Below, piece by piece: positions 54,311 to 63,637 of a stretch of DNA of 64,000 nucleotides (positions are counted from its first letter, which is position 1; each line of letters begins with the position of its first letter). The notes beneath the pieces are model-generated. The model searched no databases. It was not told the origin of the DNA and saw only the letters and a program-made list of their open reading frames with translations. The DNA comes from Burkholderiales bacterium. Lineage in GTDB: Bacteria; Pseudomonadota; Gammaproteobacteria; Burkholderiales; Burkholderiaceae_C. A program made the position numbers and the translations under genes. Where the stretch lies: positions 62,001 through 126,000 of the forward strand of contig JACRPO010000020.1 in NCBI GenBank assembly GCA_016223165.1. The letters run 5' to 3'.

Positions 54311-55273
54311 CTAGCCGAGCCCGAGGAACGCCCGCACGGGCTTCACCGTGCGCGCCGGGTCTTCCTCGTGCGGCACGTGGCCGAGGTCGTCGAAGATGAC
54401 GAGCCTGCTGCCCGGGATGACGCGGCCGAAATGCTCGCCCACCGTGAGCGGGATCAGGCGGTCGCGCCGTCCCCAGAGGATGAGCGTGGGCGTGCGGATG
54501 GTCGCGATGCGTTCGGCGCCCTCGCCGGGGCGCCACTCGCGCAGCCGCTCCATCAGCGCGCGCCGGTTGCCCTCGCGCAGCGTGAGCTCGAAGTAGCGGT
54601 CCACGAGTTCGGTCGTGATGCGCGAAGGATCGCCGTACGAAGTGGCCAGCCCCTCGGCGACGATGGCGCGCGGCAGCACCCACTCGAGGGCCTGGTTGAG
54701 CACCGGCACGCGCGCCAGCCGCCAGCCGAGCGGGTAGCTTTCAGGCACGAACGGCGGCCCGCCGGCGTCGACGAGCACGAGCTGGTGCACGCGTTCGGGC
54801 GCCAGCACGGCGACGCGCCAGGCGACATCGCCGCCGAGCGAGTTGCCGCCGATGACGAAGCGGCGGATCTTCAGGTGGTCGGCGAGGTCGAGCACGAAGC
54901 GCGCATAGGCGTCGCCGCCGTAGCCCCCTGCGGCGTAGCGCCCGGTGAAGGGGCCGGTGAGGCCGAAGGCGGGCAGGTCGAAGGTGATGACGCGGCGCTG
55001 CGACTTCAGCGCCTTCACCCAACCCTCCCAGGTGTGCAGGCTGGCCGAAGTGCCGTGCACGAGCACGATGGGCAGCGCATCGGCGCGCGGGCCCTCGTCG
55101 CGCAGGTGCACGATCTGGCCCTGCACGTCGACGAAGTCCGAGGGCGGCACGGCCCAGCGCGCGACGAGCGAATTGACGGGCCGGTCGGGGGCGCGCGACA
55201 TCGCCAGCGCGATGGCGGTGAGCACCATCAGCACGCCGAACCCGCGCAGCAACCACGACAGCATGCGCGGCAT
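54311..55273 (-). CDS. Membrane-anchored alpha/beta-fold hydrolase
   Basis: 320-aa hydrolase with an N-terminal hydrophobic anchor (LLRGFGVLMVLTAIALAM). Active-site elements are the oxyanion motif LVHGTSASLHTWEGW, the nucleophile Ser in GGNSLGGDVAW, Asp in LILWGRRDRLIPL and His in LGHVPHEEDPA. The order fits esterases, epoxide hydrolase-like and dehalogenase-like serine hydrolases; with Ser as nucleophile it is an esterase or lipase type. The ATG at 55264 is an alternative start. The 115-bp gap to dnaE contains direct repeats of CAGGGCTCGC (about 55338-55358). Confidence 0.87.
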   Translation of the reverse strand: MPRMLSWLLRGFGVLMVLTAIALAMSRAPDRPVNSLVARWAVPPSDFVDVQGQIVHLRDEGPRADALPIVLVHGTSASLHTWEGWVKALKSQRRVITFDLPAFGLTGPFTGRYAAGGYGGDAYARFVLDLADHLKIRRFVIGGNSLGGDVAWRVAVLAPERVHQLVLVDAGGPPFVPESYPLGWRLARVPVLNQALEWVLPRAIVAEGLATSYGDPSRITTELVDRYFELTLREGNRRALMERLREWRPGEGAERIATIRTPTLILWGRRDRLIPLTVGEHFGRVIPGSRLVIFDDLGHVPHEEDPARTVKPVRAFLGLG

Positions 55274-55388
55274 TCTAGGCAGGCCCGCACGGGCCCTGCC
55301 ACAGGCCCCGCCACGGGCACGCCGCAGGGGTCGAGACAGGGCTCGCGGCAGGGCTCGCCGCAGAGGTGGCCGCAGGCCGCTGCCTACA

Positions 55389-58300
55389 ATGACCTTCATG
55401 CTTCTCGAGAACCCCACGGCGGGTGCGTCGCCGGCCGCGCCGGGCTTCGTCCACCTGCGCCTGCACAGCGAATATTCGGTCGTCGACGGCACGCTGCGCA
55501 TCGACGACGCCGCCCGGGCGGCGCAGGCCGAACGCATGCCGGCGCTGGCCATCACCGACCTCAACAACGTCTTCGGCGCCGTCAAGTTCTACAACGCCTG
55601 CCGCGGCCGGGGCATCAAGCCCATCATCGGCGTCGACGTGTGGATGGAGCCGCTGTCTCTCGTCTCGCCGCCTGCCGGCTTCGTGCAAAGCAGCGACAAG
55701 GCGGCCAGCCGCCTGCTGCTGCTCGTGCAGGACGAGCGCGGCTGGCACAACCTCAGCGAGCTGCTGGCGCGCGCCTGGGTGAGCAATGCGCAGCGCACGG
55801 TGGCCTGGGTGAAATGGCCGTGGCTCGAGGAGCTCGGCGCCGGCCTCATCGCGCTCTCGGGCGGCGACCTCGGTGCCATCGGCTCGGCGCTGCTGGCCGG
55901 CGACGAGGCGCGGGCGCGCGCCGTGGCGGCCGAACTGGCGCGGGTCTTCCCCGGCCGCTTCTACATCGAGCTGCAGCGCGCCGGCCAGCCGCAGCAGGAG
56001 GCGCATGTGCGCGCCGCCGTGCCGCTGGCCGCCTCGATGCAGCTGCCGGTGGTGGCCACGCACCCGGTGCAGTTCCTCGAGCCCGACGACTACGAGGCGC
56101 ACGAGGCGCGCGTCTGCATCGCCGAGGGCGAGACGCTGGCCAACCCGCGGCGCATCAAGCGCTTCACGCCCGAGCAGCACTTCAAGAGCGCGGCGGCGAT
56201 GGCGAGCCTGTTCGCCGACGTGCCGAGCGCGCTCGCCAACAGCGTGCGCATCGCCATGCGCTGCAACCTGCGCCTCACGCTCGGCAAGCCGCGGCTGCCG
56301 GACTTCCCGACACCGCTCGAGAACGGCGTGCCGATGCCGATCGACCGCTATTTCCGCCAAGCCTCGCAAGACGGGTTGGAGAAGCGGCTCGCGGCGCTGT
56401 ACCCCGAACCGGCGCAGCGCGAGCGCGAGCGGCCGCGCTACCAGGAGCGGCTGGAGTTCGAGCTCGCGACGATCGAGAAGATGGGCTTCGCCGGCTACTT
56501 CCTCATCGTCAGCGACTTCATCGTCTGGGCCAAGGAGCATGGCTGCCCGGTGGGGCCGGGGCGCGGCTCGGGCGCGGGCTCGCTGGTGGCCTACGCGCTG
56601 TTCATCACCGACCTCGACCCGCTCGCCTACAAGCTGCTCTTCGAGCGCTTCCTCAACCCCGAGCGCGTGTCGATGCCCGACTTCGACATCGACTTCTGCC
56701 AGGCCAACCGCGACCGCGTCATCGACTACGTCAAGGACAAGTACGGCCGCGACGCGGTGAGCCAGATCGCCACCTTCGGCACCATGGCCGCCAAGGCGGC
56801 GCTGCGCGACGTGGGGCGCGTGCTCGGCATGGGCTACGGGCATGTGGACAGCATCGCCAAGCTGATCCCGGCGCCGCCGGGCAAGACGGTGACGCTGGCC
56901 AAGGTGCCGGCGGACTACGACCCCGAACGCGACCCGACGATCTACGCCCGCCGCGAGGCCCCCGAGCTCGCGCAGCGCGAGGCCGCCGAGGAGGAGGTGC
57001 GCGAGCTGCTGGCGCTGGCCACGCGCGTCGAAGGCATCGTGCGCAACGTCGGCATGCATGCCGGCGGCGTGCTCATCGCGCCGGGCAAGATCACCGACTT
57101 CTGCCCGCTCTATCAGCAGCCGGGCAGCGACAGCGCGGTGAGCCAGTTCGACAAGGACGATGTCGAGGCCATCGGCCTCGTGAAGTTCGACTTCCTCGGC
57201 CTCGCGACACTGACGATCCTCGAGCTCGCGAAGGAGTTCATCCGCCGCAAGCCCGGCGAGGAGGAGTTCGCGTTCGAACGCGTCACCTTCGACGATGCGC
57301 AGGTCTACCGGCTCTTCGCCGAGGGCCGCACCGAGGCGATCTTCCAGTTCGAATCGCGCGGCATGCAGGGCATGCTGCGCGAGGCCAGGCCGACACGGCT
57401 GGAAGACCTGATCGCGCTGAACGCGATGTTCCGCCCGGGCCCGATGGAGAACATCCCGAGCTTCTGCCGGCGCAAGAACGGGCAGGAGCCGATCGAGTAC
57501 CCGCACCCGCTGCTGGCCCCCGTGCTCGAGGAGACCTACGGCATCTTCGTCTACCAGGAACAGGTGATGCAGGCGGCGCAGATCCTCGGCCGCTACTCGC
57601 TCGGCGGCGCCGACCTGCTGCGCCGCGCGATGGGCAAGAAGAAGGCCGAGGAGATGGCGCAGCAGCGCGCCATCTTCCGCAACGGCGCGTCGGGCAATGA
57701 CATCGGGCAGGCCAAGGCCGACGAGGTCTTCGACCTGATGGAGAAGTTCGCGGGCTACGGCTTCAACAAGAGCCATGCCGCGGCGTACTCGGTGCTGGCC
57801 TACCACACGGCCTGGCTGAAGGTGAAGCACCCGGCGGAGTTCTATGCCGCCAACATGACGATCGAGGCCGACAACACCGACAAGCTGCGCGTGTTGCTGG
57901 CCGATGCGAAGGGCTTCGGCGTCGCCTTCGATGCGCCGGACATCAACCGCGGCACCTTCCGCTTCGAGCCGAAGGGCGTCGGCCCCGCCGACAAGCGCGT
58001 GCGCTACGGGCTCGGCGCCGTGAAGGGCACGGGGCAGGGCGCCATCGAGGCCATCGTCGCCGCGCGCGAAGGCGAGGGCGAGCGGGCCGGCGAGGGCGGC
58101 GGGCCCTTCCGCAGCCTCTTCGACTTCTGCCTGCGCGTCGACCGCCAGCGCGTCAACAAGCGCGTCGTCGAGGCGCTCATCAAGGCGGGCGCCTTCGACG
58201 CCCTGCACCCTGAGCGGGCCGATGGACGCGCTGCGCTGCTGGCCAGCGTGAGCCTTGCCTTCGACTGGGCCGAGACGCAGGCGGCCAACGTGTTGCAGGT

Positions 58301-59036
58301 GGGCCTGTTCGACTTCGCCGACGGCGGCGACAGCCACGGCAGCAGCACGCAGGAGCCGGGCCTCGTGCATGCCGCGCCCTGGGGCGTGCGCGAGCGGCTG
58401 ATGCAGGAGAAGGCGGCGCTCGGCTTCTATCTCAGCGGGCACCTGTTCGATGCCTGGGCCGACGAGGTGCGACGCTTCGTGCGTCAGCCGATCGGCGACC
58501 TCGTCGACAGCCGCGAGCCGCAGCTGCTGGCCGGCATCGTGAGCGACCCGCGCACCGTGAACGGCCAGCGCGGGCGCGTCGTCATCTTCAAGCTCGACGA
58601 TGGCAGCGAGGCCATCGAGGCGGTGGCCGCCGAGGAGCTGTTCGAGGGCCAGCGCGAGCTCGCGCAGGAGGACCAGCTGCTCATCGCGCAGGGCCGCCTG
58701 CAACCCGACCGGTTCACCGGCGGCCTGCGCCTCAACGTCGCGCAGGTGTGGGACCTGCCGGCGGCGCGCGCGCGTTTCGCGCGCCACCTGGCCGTGGAAG
58801 TGAACGGGGGCATGCCGCCGGTCGGCGACGTGCTGAAGCTGTGGCCCTCGCGCCGCGTCGAGACCGAACACGGCGCCGTGCGCCAGGGCCTGCCGGTGCG
58901 GCTGCGCCTGAAGCGCCGCCAAGCGATGGCCGAAATCGACCTCGGCGACGAGGCGCGCTTCTGGCCCTGCGACGAGGCGCTGGTGCGCTGGCGCAGCATT
59001 GCCGAGGGCGGTGACGCGACGGTTGTGTACGAGTGA
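55389..59036 (+). CDS. dnaE: DNA polymerase III alpha subunit
   Basis: 1215-aa replicative polymerase catalytic subunit. The PHP domain starts FVHLRLHSEYSVVDGTLRID, and the polymerase core includes GPGRGSGAGSLVAYAL and the catalytic aspartates in MPDFDIDFC (Asp431, 433, 435). RMGKKKAEEM-like finger residues (RRAMGKKKAEEMAQQR) and NKSHAAAYSVLAYHTAWLK follow, then HhH, OB-fold and a C-terminal tau/clamp-binding region. Length matches DnaE1. A TACAAT -10-like hexamer (55385-55390) overlaps the first ATG, so ATG 55398 may be the true, leaderless start. Upstream is the divergent hydrolase. Confidence 0.97.
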   Translation: MTFMLLENPTAGASPAAPGFVHLRLHSEYSVVDGTLRIDDAARAAQAERMPALAITDLNNVFGAVKFYNACRGRGIKPIIGVDVWMEPLSLVSPPAGFVQSSDKAASRLLLLVQDERGWHNLSELLARAWVSNAQRTVAWVKWPWLEELGAGLIALSGGDLGAIGSALLAGDEARARAVAAELARVFPGRFYIELQRAGQPQQEAHVRAAVPLAASMQLPVVATHPVQFLEPDDYEAHEARVCIAEGETLANPRRIKRFTPEQHFKSAAAMASLFADVPSALANSVRIAMRCNLRLTLGKPRLPDFPTPLENGVPMPIDRYFRQASQDGLEKRLAALYPEPAQRERERPRYQERLEFELATIEKMGFAGYFLIVSDFIVWAKEHGCPVGPGRGSGAGSLVAYALFITDLDPLAYKLLFERFLNPERVSMPDFDIDFCQANRDRVIDYVKDKYGRDAVSQIATFGTMAAKAALRDVGRVLGMGYGHVDSIAKLIPAPPGKTVTLAKVPADYDPERDPTIYARREAPELAQREAAEEEVRELLALATRVEGIVRNVGMHAGGVLIAPGKITDFCPLYQQPGSDSAVSQFDKDDVEAIGLVKFDFLGLATLTILELAKEFIRRKPGEEEFAFERVTFDDAQVYRLFAEGRTEAIFQFESRGMQGMLREARPTRLEDLIALNAMFRPGPMENIPSFCRRKNGQEPIEYPHPLLAPVLEETYGIFVYQEQVMQAAQILGRYSLGGADLLRRAMGKKKAEEMAQQRAIFRNGASGNDIGQAKADEVFDLMEKFAGYGFNKSHAAAYSVLAYHTAWLKVKHPAEFYAANMTIEADNTDKLRVLLADAKGFGVAFDAPDINRGTFRFEPKGVGPADKRVRYGLGAVKGTGQGAIEAIVAAREGEGERAGEGGGPFRSLFDFCLRVDRQRVNKRVVEALIKAGAFDALHPERADGRAALLASVSLAFDWAETQAANVLQVGLFDFADGGDSHGSSTQEPGLVHAAPWGVRERLMQEKAALGFYLSGHLFDAWADEVRRFVRQPIGDLVDSREPQLLAGIVSDPRTVNGQRGRVVIFKLDDGSEAIEAVAAEELFEGQRELAQEDQLLIAQGRLQPDRFTGGLRLNVAQVWDLPAARARFARHLAVEVNGGMPPVGDVLKLWPSRRVETEHGAVRQGLPVRLRLKRRQAMAEIDLGDEARFWPCDEALVRWRSIAEGGDATVVYE

Positions 59037-59047
59037 AACGAAGTGCC

Positions 59048-59070
59048 GATGCCGCCATCGCGGCGGCATC
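59048..59070 (+). terminator. Terminator-like hairpin after dnaE
   Basis: GATGCCGCC (59048-59056) pairs perfectly with GGCGGCATC (59062-59070) over a 5-base loop, 11 bp after the dnaE stop. A weak GTTGTTG stretch follows. It fills most of the 73-bp gap to the next gene. Confidence 0.6.
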
Positions 59071-59109
59071 ATGCGGCGTTGTTGCGTGATCTGCCTTGAA
59101 GGAGGTGTC

Positions 59110-59574
59110 ATGAACCGCCCACCTATTCGAAACCTCGCCATTGCCGGCCTCGCCGGCCTCGCTGTTGTCTCCGCATCCGCCCTGGAGATCCAGCTGCCGC
59201 CGCCACCGCCCATCGTGCTGCCCGGCCTGCCCGGCCGCGTGGACGTGAGCCGGCTGCCGCTGCCGCAGGTGGTGCTCCCGAGCCCGGTCATCATCGCGCC
59301 GCCGTCCCTGCCGGCGCCGCGGCCGGGCGTGGTGGTGGTGGCGCCGCCGCGCCCGCAGCCGGTGTACATGTGGGTGCCACCGGGGCACCGGCAGAACTGG
59401 GGCCGGCATTGCCACCGCTACAAGGCCTGCGGCGTGCCCGTGTACTTCGTGCGCGACGAGTGGTACGACCGCCACGTGCACCGCGGTGCCAAGCATCGCG
59501 ACGACGATGGGGACGACCGCCGCGGCCACGGGCACGGCAAGGGCGGCGGCAAGGGCAAGGGCAAGGGCGACTGA
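59110..59574 (+). CDS. Small exported Pro-rich protein with His/Gly/Lys-rich tail
   Basis: 154-aa protein. A signal peptide (LAIAGLAGLAVVSASA) leads into a Pro-rich segment (IQLPPPPPIVLPGLPG), a compact part with HCHRYKACGVPVYFVRDEWY, and a basic Gly/Lys/His tail (GHGKGGGKGKGKG). An excellent ribosome site (AAGGAGGT) precedes the ATG by 4 bases. The His and acidic clusters might bind metal or an envelope polymer. I recognise no named domain; similar small proteins are common and uncharacterised in Burkholderiales. Confidence 0.7.
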   Translation: MNRPPIRNLAIAGLAGLAVVSASALEIQLPPPPPIVLPGLPGRVDVSRLPLPQVVLPSPVIIAPPSLPAPRPGVVVVAPPRPQPVYMWVPPGHRQNWGRHCHRYKACGVPVYFVRDEWYDRHVHRGAKHRDDDGDDRRGHGHGKGGGKGKGKGD

Positions 59575-59637
59575 GGCGTCGAGCCCCCCGGGTTGTGGCT
59601 CTGTCGCCCCTGCCGTGCGCGGCCACAATCCGCGTTC

Positions 59638-60930
59638 ATGCACGAAACACCGCTCACCGGCCTGGTCCTCAGCGGCGGCGGCGCCCGCGCCGCCTACCAG
59701 GTGGGCGTTCTCAGGGCCCTGGCCAAGTTGCGGCGCGAGGTGCTCGGGCCACGCGCCCGCATGAGCAACCCGTTCGGGGTCATCTGCGGCACCTCGGCCG
59801 GTGCCATCAACGCCGCCGCGCTGGCCGCGCATGCCGACCGCTTCGAGGCCGCCGTCGAGGTCATCGCCAAGGTCTGGCAGAACTTCTCGGCCGACCAGGT
59901 GTACCGCGCCGACTCGCTCGGCGTCATCCGCAGCGGCGCGCAGTGGCTGACGATGCTCTCGGTGGGCTGGCTCATCGCCCGCTGGCGCAAGGCGCGCCCG
60001 CGTTCGCTGCTCGACAACGAACCGCTCGCCGAATTGCTGCAGCGCCTGGTGCCGCTGGAGCGCATCCCGTTCGTGCAGGAGCAGCGGCAGCTGCACGCGC
60101 TGGCCGTCACCGCCTCCAGCTACACGAGCGGCGAGCACTACACCTTCTACAGCATGCTGCGGCCGGTGGAGACTTGGGTCCGCTCGCAGCGCGTCGCCGT
60201 GCCCTCGGAGATCACGCACAAGCACCTGCTCGCCTCGGCGGCGATCCCGTTCGTCTTTCCGGCCCAGCACCTCGACGTACCGGGCGATCCGGGCTGGTTC
60301 GGCGACGGCTCGATGCGCAACACGGCGCCACTGTCGGCGGCCATCCACCTGGGCGCCGAGCGGCTGCTCATCATCGGTGCCGGGCGCATGCAGGAGCCGC
60401 GCGGGCGGCAGATCCTGCAGACGGGCTATCCCAACCTGGCGCAGATCGCCGGCCATGCGCTCTCGAGCATCTTCCTCGACGCACTGGCGGTGGACGTGGA
60501 ACGCATGAAGCGCATCAACCGCACGCTGGCGCTGCTGCCCGAGTCGGCGCTCGCCGACACGCCGCTCAGGCCGGTGGAGGCGCTGGTGATCGCGCCGTCG
60601 AAGCGCCTGGACGACATTGCCGCCAAGCACTTGTCGAGCCTGCCCGGCCCGGTGCGCGGCCTGCTGCGCGGCGCGGGTGTCGGCGGCGAAGGCCAGACGG
60701 CGCGCGGCACGGCGCTGGCGAGCTACCTGCTCTTCGAAGAGCCGTTCACGCGCGAGCTGATGGCGCTCGGCGAGGAAGACACGCTCTCGCGGCGCGACGA
60801 GGTGATGCAGTTCTTCGGCTGGGAGGCGGCGCAGCGCGCGCAGCGGCTGCTGCGCGAGGCGGCGCGGGCGGGGCGCGAGATGGTGGACTTCGACATCTCG
60901 CGCCCGATGCCCGACCTCGAGCTGCCCTGA
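59638..60930 (+). CDS. Patatin-like phospholipase
   Basis: 430-aa patatin-fold lipid acyl hydrolase using a Ser-Asp dyad. The oxyanion loop is VLSGGGARAAYQVGVLRAL, the nucleophile Ser53 is in CGTSAGAIN, and the Asp223 is in FGDGSMRNTAPLS. There is no signal peptide, so it acts in the cytoplasm or at the inner membrane. A CACAAT -10-like hexamer (59624-59629) lies only 8 bases before the ATG, suggesting a leaderless message. The C-terminal third (residues 300-430) is helical and of unknown role. Confidence 0.9.
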   Translation: MHETPLTGLVLSGGGARAAYQVGVLRALAKLRREVLGPRARMSNPFGVICGTSAGAINAAALAAHADRFEAAVEVIAKVWQNFSADQVYRADSLGVIRSGAQWLTMLSVGWLIARWRKARPRSLLDNEPLAELLQRLVPLERIPFVQEQRQLHALAVTASSYTSGEHYTFYSMLRPVETWVRSQRVAVPSEITHKHLLASAAIPFVFPAQHLDVPGDPGWFGDGSMRNTAPLSAAIHLGAERLLIIGAGRMQEPRGRQILQTGYPNLAQIAGHALSSIFLDALAVDVERMKRINRTLALLPESALADTPLRPVEALVIAPSKRLDDIAAKHLSSLPGPVRGLLRGAGVGGEGQTARGTALASYLLFEEPFTRELMALGEEDTLSRRDEVMQFFGWEAAQRAQRLLREAARAGREMVDFDISRPMPDLELP

Positions 60931-60974
60931 CCGCCTGAGCGCCTGGGCGCCTGAGCAGCCGCGCACCGGCCGAA

Positions 60975-61024
60975 GTGGGCCGGCGTGGGCCGGCGTGGGC
61001 CGGCATGCGCCGGCATGCGCCGGC
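60975..61024. repeat. Five 10-bp tandem units between patatin and comEA-like genes
   Basis: Three copies of GTGGGCCGGC followed by two of ATGCGCCGGC fill the middle of a 126-bp convergent intergenic region. Transcribed from either side they form GC-rich self-complementary GCCGGC stems, so they may act in termination. A 10-bp unit is unusual among the otherwise 9- and 18-bp repeats in this window. Confidence 0.9.
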
Positions 61025-61056
61025 GCGGCGGACCTGCCGCGGCGCGCGGCGCTCGC

Positions 61057-61452
61057 TCAGGACTCGACCTTCTCCTTGCGCGCCGCCTTGCGCGCGGGCT
61101 TGGCGCCGGCCTCGCTGCCCGCCGCCGCTTCACCCGCGGCCTTGCGCTGGCGCGCCTGCTTGGGCGCGGCGGGCGGCATCTGGCTGGCGTCGAACGACGC
61201 GCCGCCCACGGTGAGGCCGGCCTTCGAGAGCTTGCCGGCGCTGGCGGGGCCGACGCCCGGCACGCGCTGGACCATGTCGGCCCAGTCCTTGAACTCGCCG
61301 GCCTCGCGGGCCTTCAGGATCTTGGCCGAGAGGCCGGGGCCGACGCCGCTGACGGTCTCGAGCTCGGCGCGCGTGGCGCGGTTGATGTCGACGGCCGCGA
61401 AGGCGTTCAGCGCGAGGGCGGCGAGCACGGCGACGATGAGTTGGCGGAACAT
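61057..61452 (-). CDS. ComEA-like helix-hairpin-helix protein
   Basis: 131-aa exported protein. A signal peptide (MFRQLIVAVLAALALNAFA) precedes a ComEA-type HhH domain: AVDINRATRAELETVSGVGP, LSAKILKAREAGEFKDWADM and VPGVGPASAGKLSKAG. The two HhH motifs bind DNA, and such proteins hold incoming DNA in the periplasm during natural transformation. The C-terminus is Lys/Ala-rich (QARQRKAAGEA...ARKAARKEK) and could add DNA affinity. The 217 bp upstream to 61669 contains nothing I can identify. Confidence 0.88.
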   Translation of the reverse strand: MFRQLIVAVLAALALNAFAAVDINRATRAELETVSGVGPGLSAKILKAREAGEFKDWADMVQRVPGVGPASAGKLSKAGLTVGGASFDASQMPPAAPKQARQRKAAGEAAAGSEAGAKPARKAARKEKVES

Positions 61453-61669
61453 GATGAGGATCTCCTAGGCAGTGAAGGTGGAGTGGATCGGATCGACCTG
61501 GCCCGACGACCTCGCGCATCGCTGGATGCATCGAGGCGCCGGGTTGAGAGGCATTCTTCGTGGCGGCCCCGCGCTGCACATTCCCCCGCGGGCAGGTCTG
61601 CCGGGTGCCCCCCGCTGGGGTAGGCGCCGGGCGCCGGCGCGATCCCCCGCCAGGGTGTCGGCGCCCGTG

Positions 61670-62773
61670 TCAGGGCTCGGCGGGGCGCGTGGTGACCGTT
61701 TCCGGAGCGCAGCGCGGGGTGGGGATTTCGCGCTCCGTGCGCGCAAGCGCCTCGTGCACGGCCGCAAGCACCTCGGCGCGCGCCGGCCAGCGGCCGCGGC
61801 CCCCGAGCAAGCGCACGTTCGGGCCCCAGGCACCCCAGCGGCCCGGCTCGGTCGGGCCGAGCACCGAAAGCAGCGGCGTGCCCACCGCCGCGGCCATGTG
61901 GCCGGGGCCGGTGTCGTTGCTGATCATCAGCGCCGCGTCGGCCAACAGCGCCGCGTAAGTGCCGAGGCCCACGCCTTCGAGGCGGTGCACCGGCGCGAAG
62001 TCGCTGCGCGCCAGGGCCTCCTCGCCCGGCCCGGGGCAGATCAGCAGCTCGCGGCCCTGCGCGCGCGAGAGGGCGGCGAGCTCGTCGCGCACGAAGGCGC
62101 CGAACTCCGGCCAGCGCTTGTCGAGCTTCTCGAAGGTGCCGCCGGCGAAGGGGCAGACGACGATGTAGCCGCTGCCGATGCCGTGCGCGCGGCGCAGCGC
62201 GGCGGCGGCTTCGCGGTGGCCGGGCGCCAGCGCCAGCCCCAGGCGCTGCGGCAGCGGCGCTGCGGCGCCGAGCAGGGCGTCGCCGACCTGCCAGTACACC
62301 GTGAGCTCGTGCCGGTCGCGCCCGCGCGGCAGGGCGCGCGCGAGCAGGAAGCTGCGGCCCTCGTGCGCATGCCCGAGCGCACGGCAACCGGCGAGGCGGA
62401 ACTCGAGCGCGCTGGAGAACGAGTAGGGCAGGCACAACGCATCGATGCGCGCGCGCCCACGGTGGTCGGGCAGGGCGGCTGCTGCGGTGGGGCCTGCGGT
62501 CGCGCGGCTCGCGGCGGCGGTTTCGTCGTGGAGACGCCGAAGCAGGCGCACGCGTTCACCGAACGTCCTGGGCAACACGTGCACCGGCCAGCCGTGCCCG
62601 GCGAGCAGGTCGCTGGCCCAGCCCTTGCCCACGAGATGCAACTCGTGACCGGCATCGGACAGCCGCTGCAGCATCGGCAGGCCGAGCAGCACGTCGCCGA
62701 CCCAGTTGCGCAGGCGCACCACCAGGGGGCCGGCGGCCGGGCGCGGTGGGACGGGCTGGAGGTCGGCAGTCAC
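61670..62773 (-). CDS. GT9-family (heptosyltransferase-like) glycosyltransferase
   Basis: 367-aa GT-B enzyme of family 9, as in LPS core heptosyltransferases. Motifs are VVRLRNWVGDVLLGLPMLQR at the N-terminus, YIVVCPFAGGTFEKLDKRWP with the donor-site Lys/Trp, and ALMISNDTGPGHMAAAVGTP near the C-terminus. The GTG at 62773 is the first start giving a family-like N-terminus. It diverges from the DUF4254/waaC pair with 170 bp between; all three probably serve LPS core assembly. Sugar specificity is not defined. Confidence 0.87.
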   Translation of the reverse strand: MTADLQPVPPRPAAGPLVVRLRNWVGDVLLGLPMLQRLSDAGHELHLVGKGWASDLLAGHGWPVHVLPRTFGERVRLLRRLHDETAAASRATAGPTAAAALPDHRGRARIDALCLPYSFSSALEFRLAGCRALGHAHEGRSFLLARALPRGRDRHELTVYWQVGDALLGAAAPLPQRLGLALAPGHREAAAALRRAHGIGSGYIVVCPFAGGTFEKLDKRWPEFGAFVRDELAALSRAQGRELLICPGPGEEALARSDFAPVHRLEGVGLGTYAALLADAALMISNDTGPGHMAAAVGTPLLSVLGPTEPGRWGAWGPNVRLLGGRGRWPARAEVLAAVHEALARTEREIPTPRCAPETVTTRPAEP

Positions 62774-62943
62774 CAGGCGCGGCCCATAATGCGCGCCGAT
62801 TCTGCCAGCCCATTCCCTCGGGGCGCGGCGGCCCTGGACGGCTCGCCCGGGCGTCCGAAGTCCGACGGCCCGCCGACCGAACCCGCCCGTACACGCCCGT
62901 CCACAGCGACGTCCGCACTGCCCCACCCGACCCGCATGCTCGC

Positions 62944-63606
62944 ATGACCCTGCCGTACCTCAGCGCCGCCGCCGTGGTCGCCCTGCACGACCGTCTCATC
63001 GCCACGCCCGGCTGGCTTGCGCAGGAGCCGGCCGCGCCGGACGAGGACCTGTGGCGCTGGGTGCAGACCAACCATCTGTGCAACTGCCGCCTGTGGGCCG
63101 AGGAAGACCTGGCGCGGCGCACCACGGTGGCCGAGGCGGAGATCGCGGCCAACAAGCGCGCCATCGACCGCCACAACCAGGCGCGCAACGACGCCACCGA
63201 GCGCGTCGACGAGATCCTGCTGGTGGCGCTCGGTCTCGTCGACGCCGCCTCGGCGCGCACCGACGCGCCACGCGCGACGGTGGCGCCCGGAGCGCGCCTG
63301 AACAGCGAGACCGCCGGCAGCATGATCGACCGCCTGTCGATCCTGGCGCTGAAAGTGCACGCCATGCGCGCGCAGACCGAGCGCCGCGACGTCGACGAGG
63401 CGCATCGCGAGGCGAGCCGCGGCAAGCTCGCGCGCCTGGAGCAGCAGCGTGCCGACCTCGGCAGCTGCCTCGACGCGCTGCTCGCCGACGCGGCGGCCGG
63501 CCGCGCCTACTTCAAGGTCTACCGGCAGTTCAAGATGTACAACGACCCGCGCTTCAACCCCGCACTCGTGGCCGAGCGCGCCGGCGGTTCAAGTCGCCAA
63601 GCATGA
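62944..63606 (+). CDS. DUF4254 protein
   Basis: 220-aa soluble, mostly helical protein of DUF4254. Conserved stretches are LWRWVQTNHLCNCRLWAEED, AANKRAIDRHNQARNDATER, NSETAGSMIDRLSILALKVH and YRQFKMYNDPRFNP. DUF4254 genes are regularly found beside glycosyltransferases, as here, 31 bp upstream of waaC. No catalytic motif is evident. Function unknown, probably in surface polysaccharide synthesis. Confidence 0.88.
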   Translation: MTLPYLSAAAVVALHDRLIATPGWLAQEPAAPDEDLWRWVQTNHLCNCRLWAEEDLARRTTVAEAEIAANKRAIDRHNQARNDATERVDEILLVALGLVDAASARTDAPRATVAPGARLNSETAGSMIDRLSILALKVHAMRAQTERRDVDEAHREASRGKLARLEQQRADLGSCLDALLADAAAGRAYFKVYRQFKMYNDPRFNPALVAERAGGSSRQA

Positions 63607-63637
63607 AGCGGGCCGAGAGCAGCACAGGAAAGAGGCG

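Noticed and set aside
55275-59369. A 1364-codon open frame antisense to dnaE
   Set aside because: It is a by-product of high-GC codon bias; dnaE on the other strand has all family motifs, and the antisense translation is Arg/His/Ala/Leu-rich without recognisable domains.
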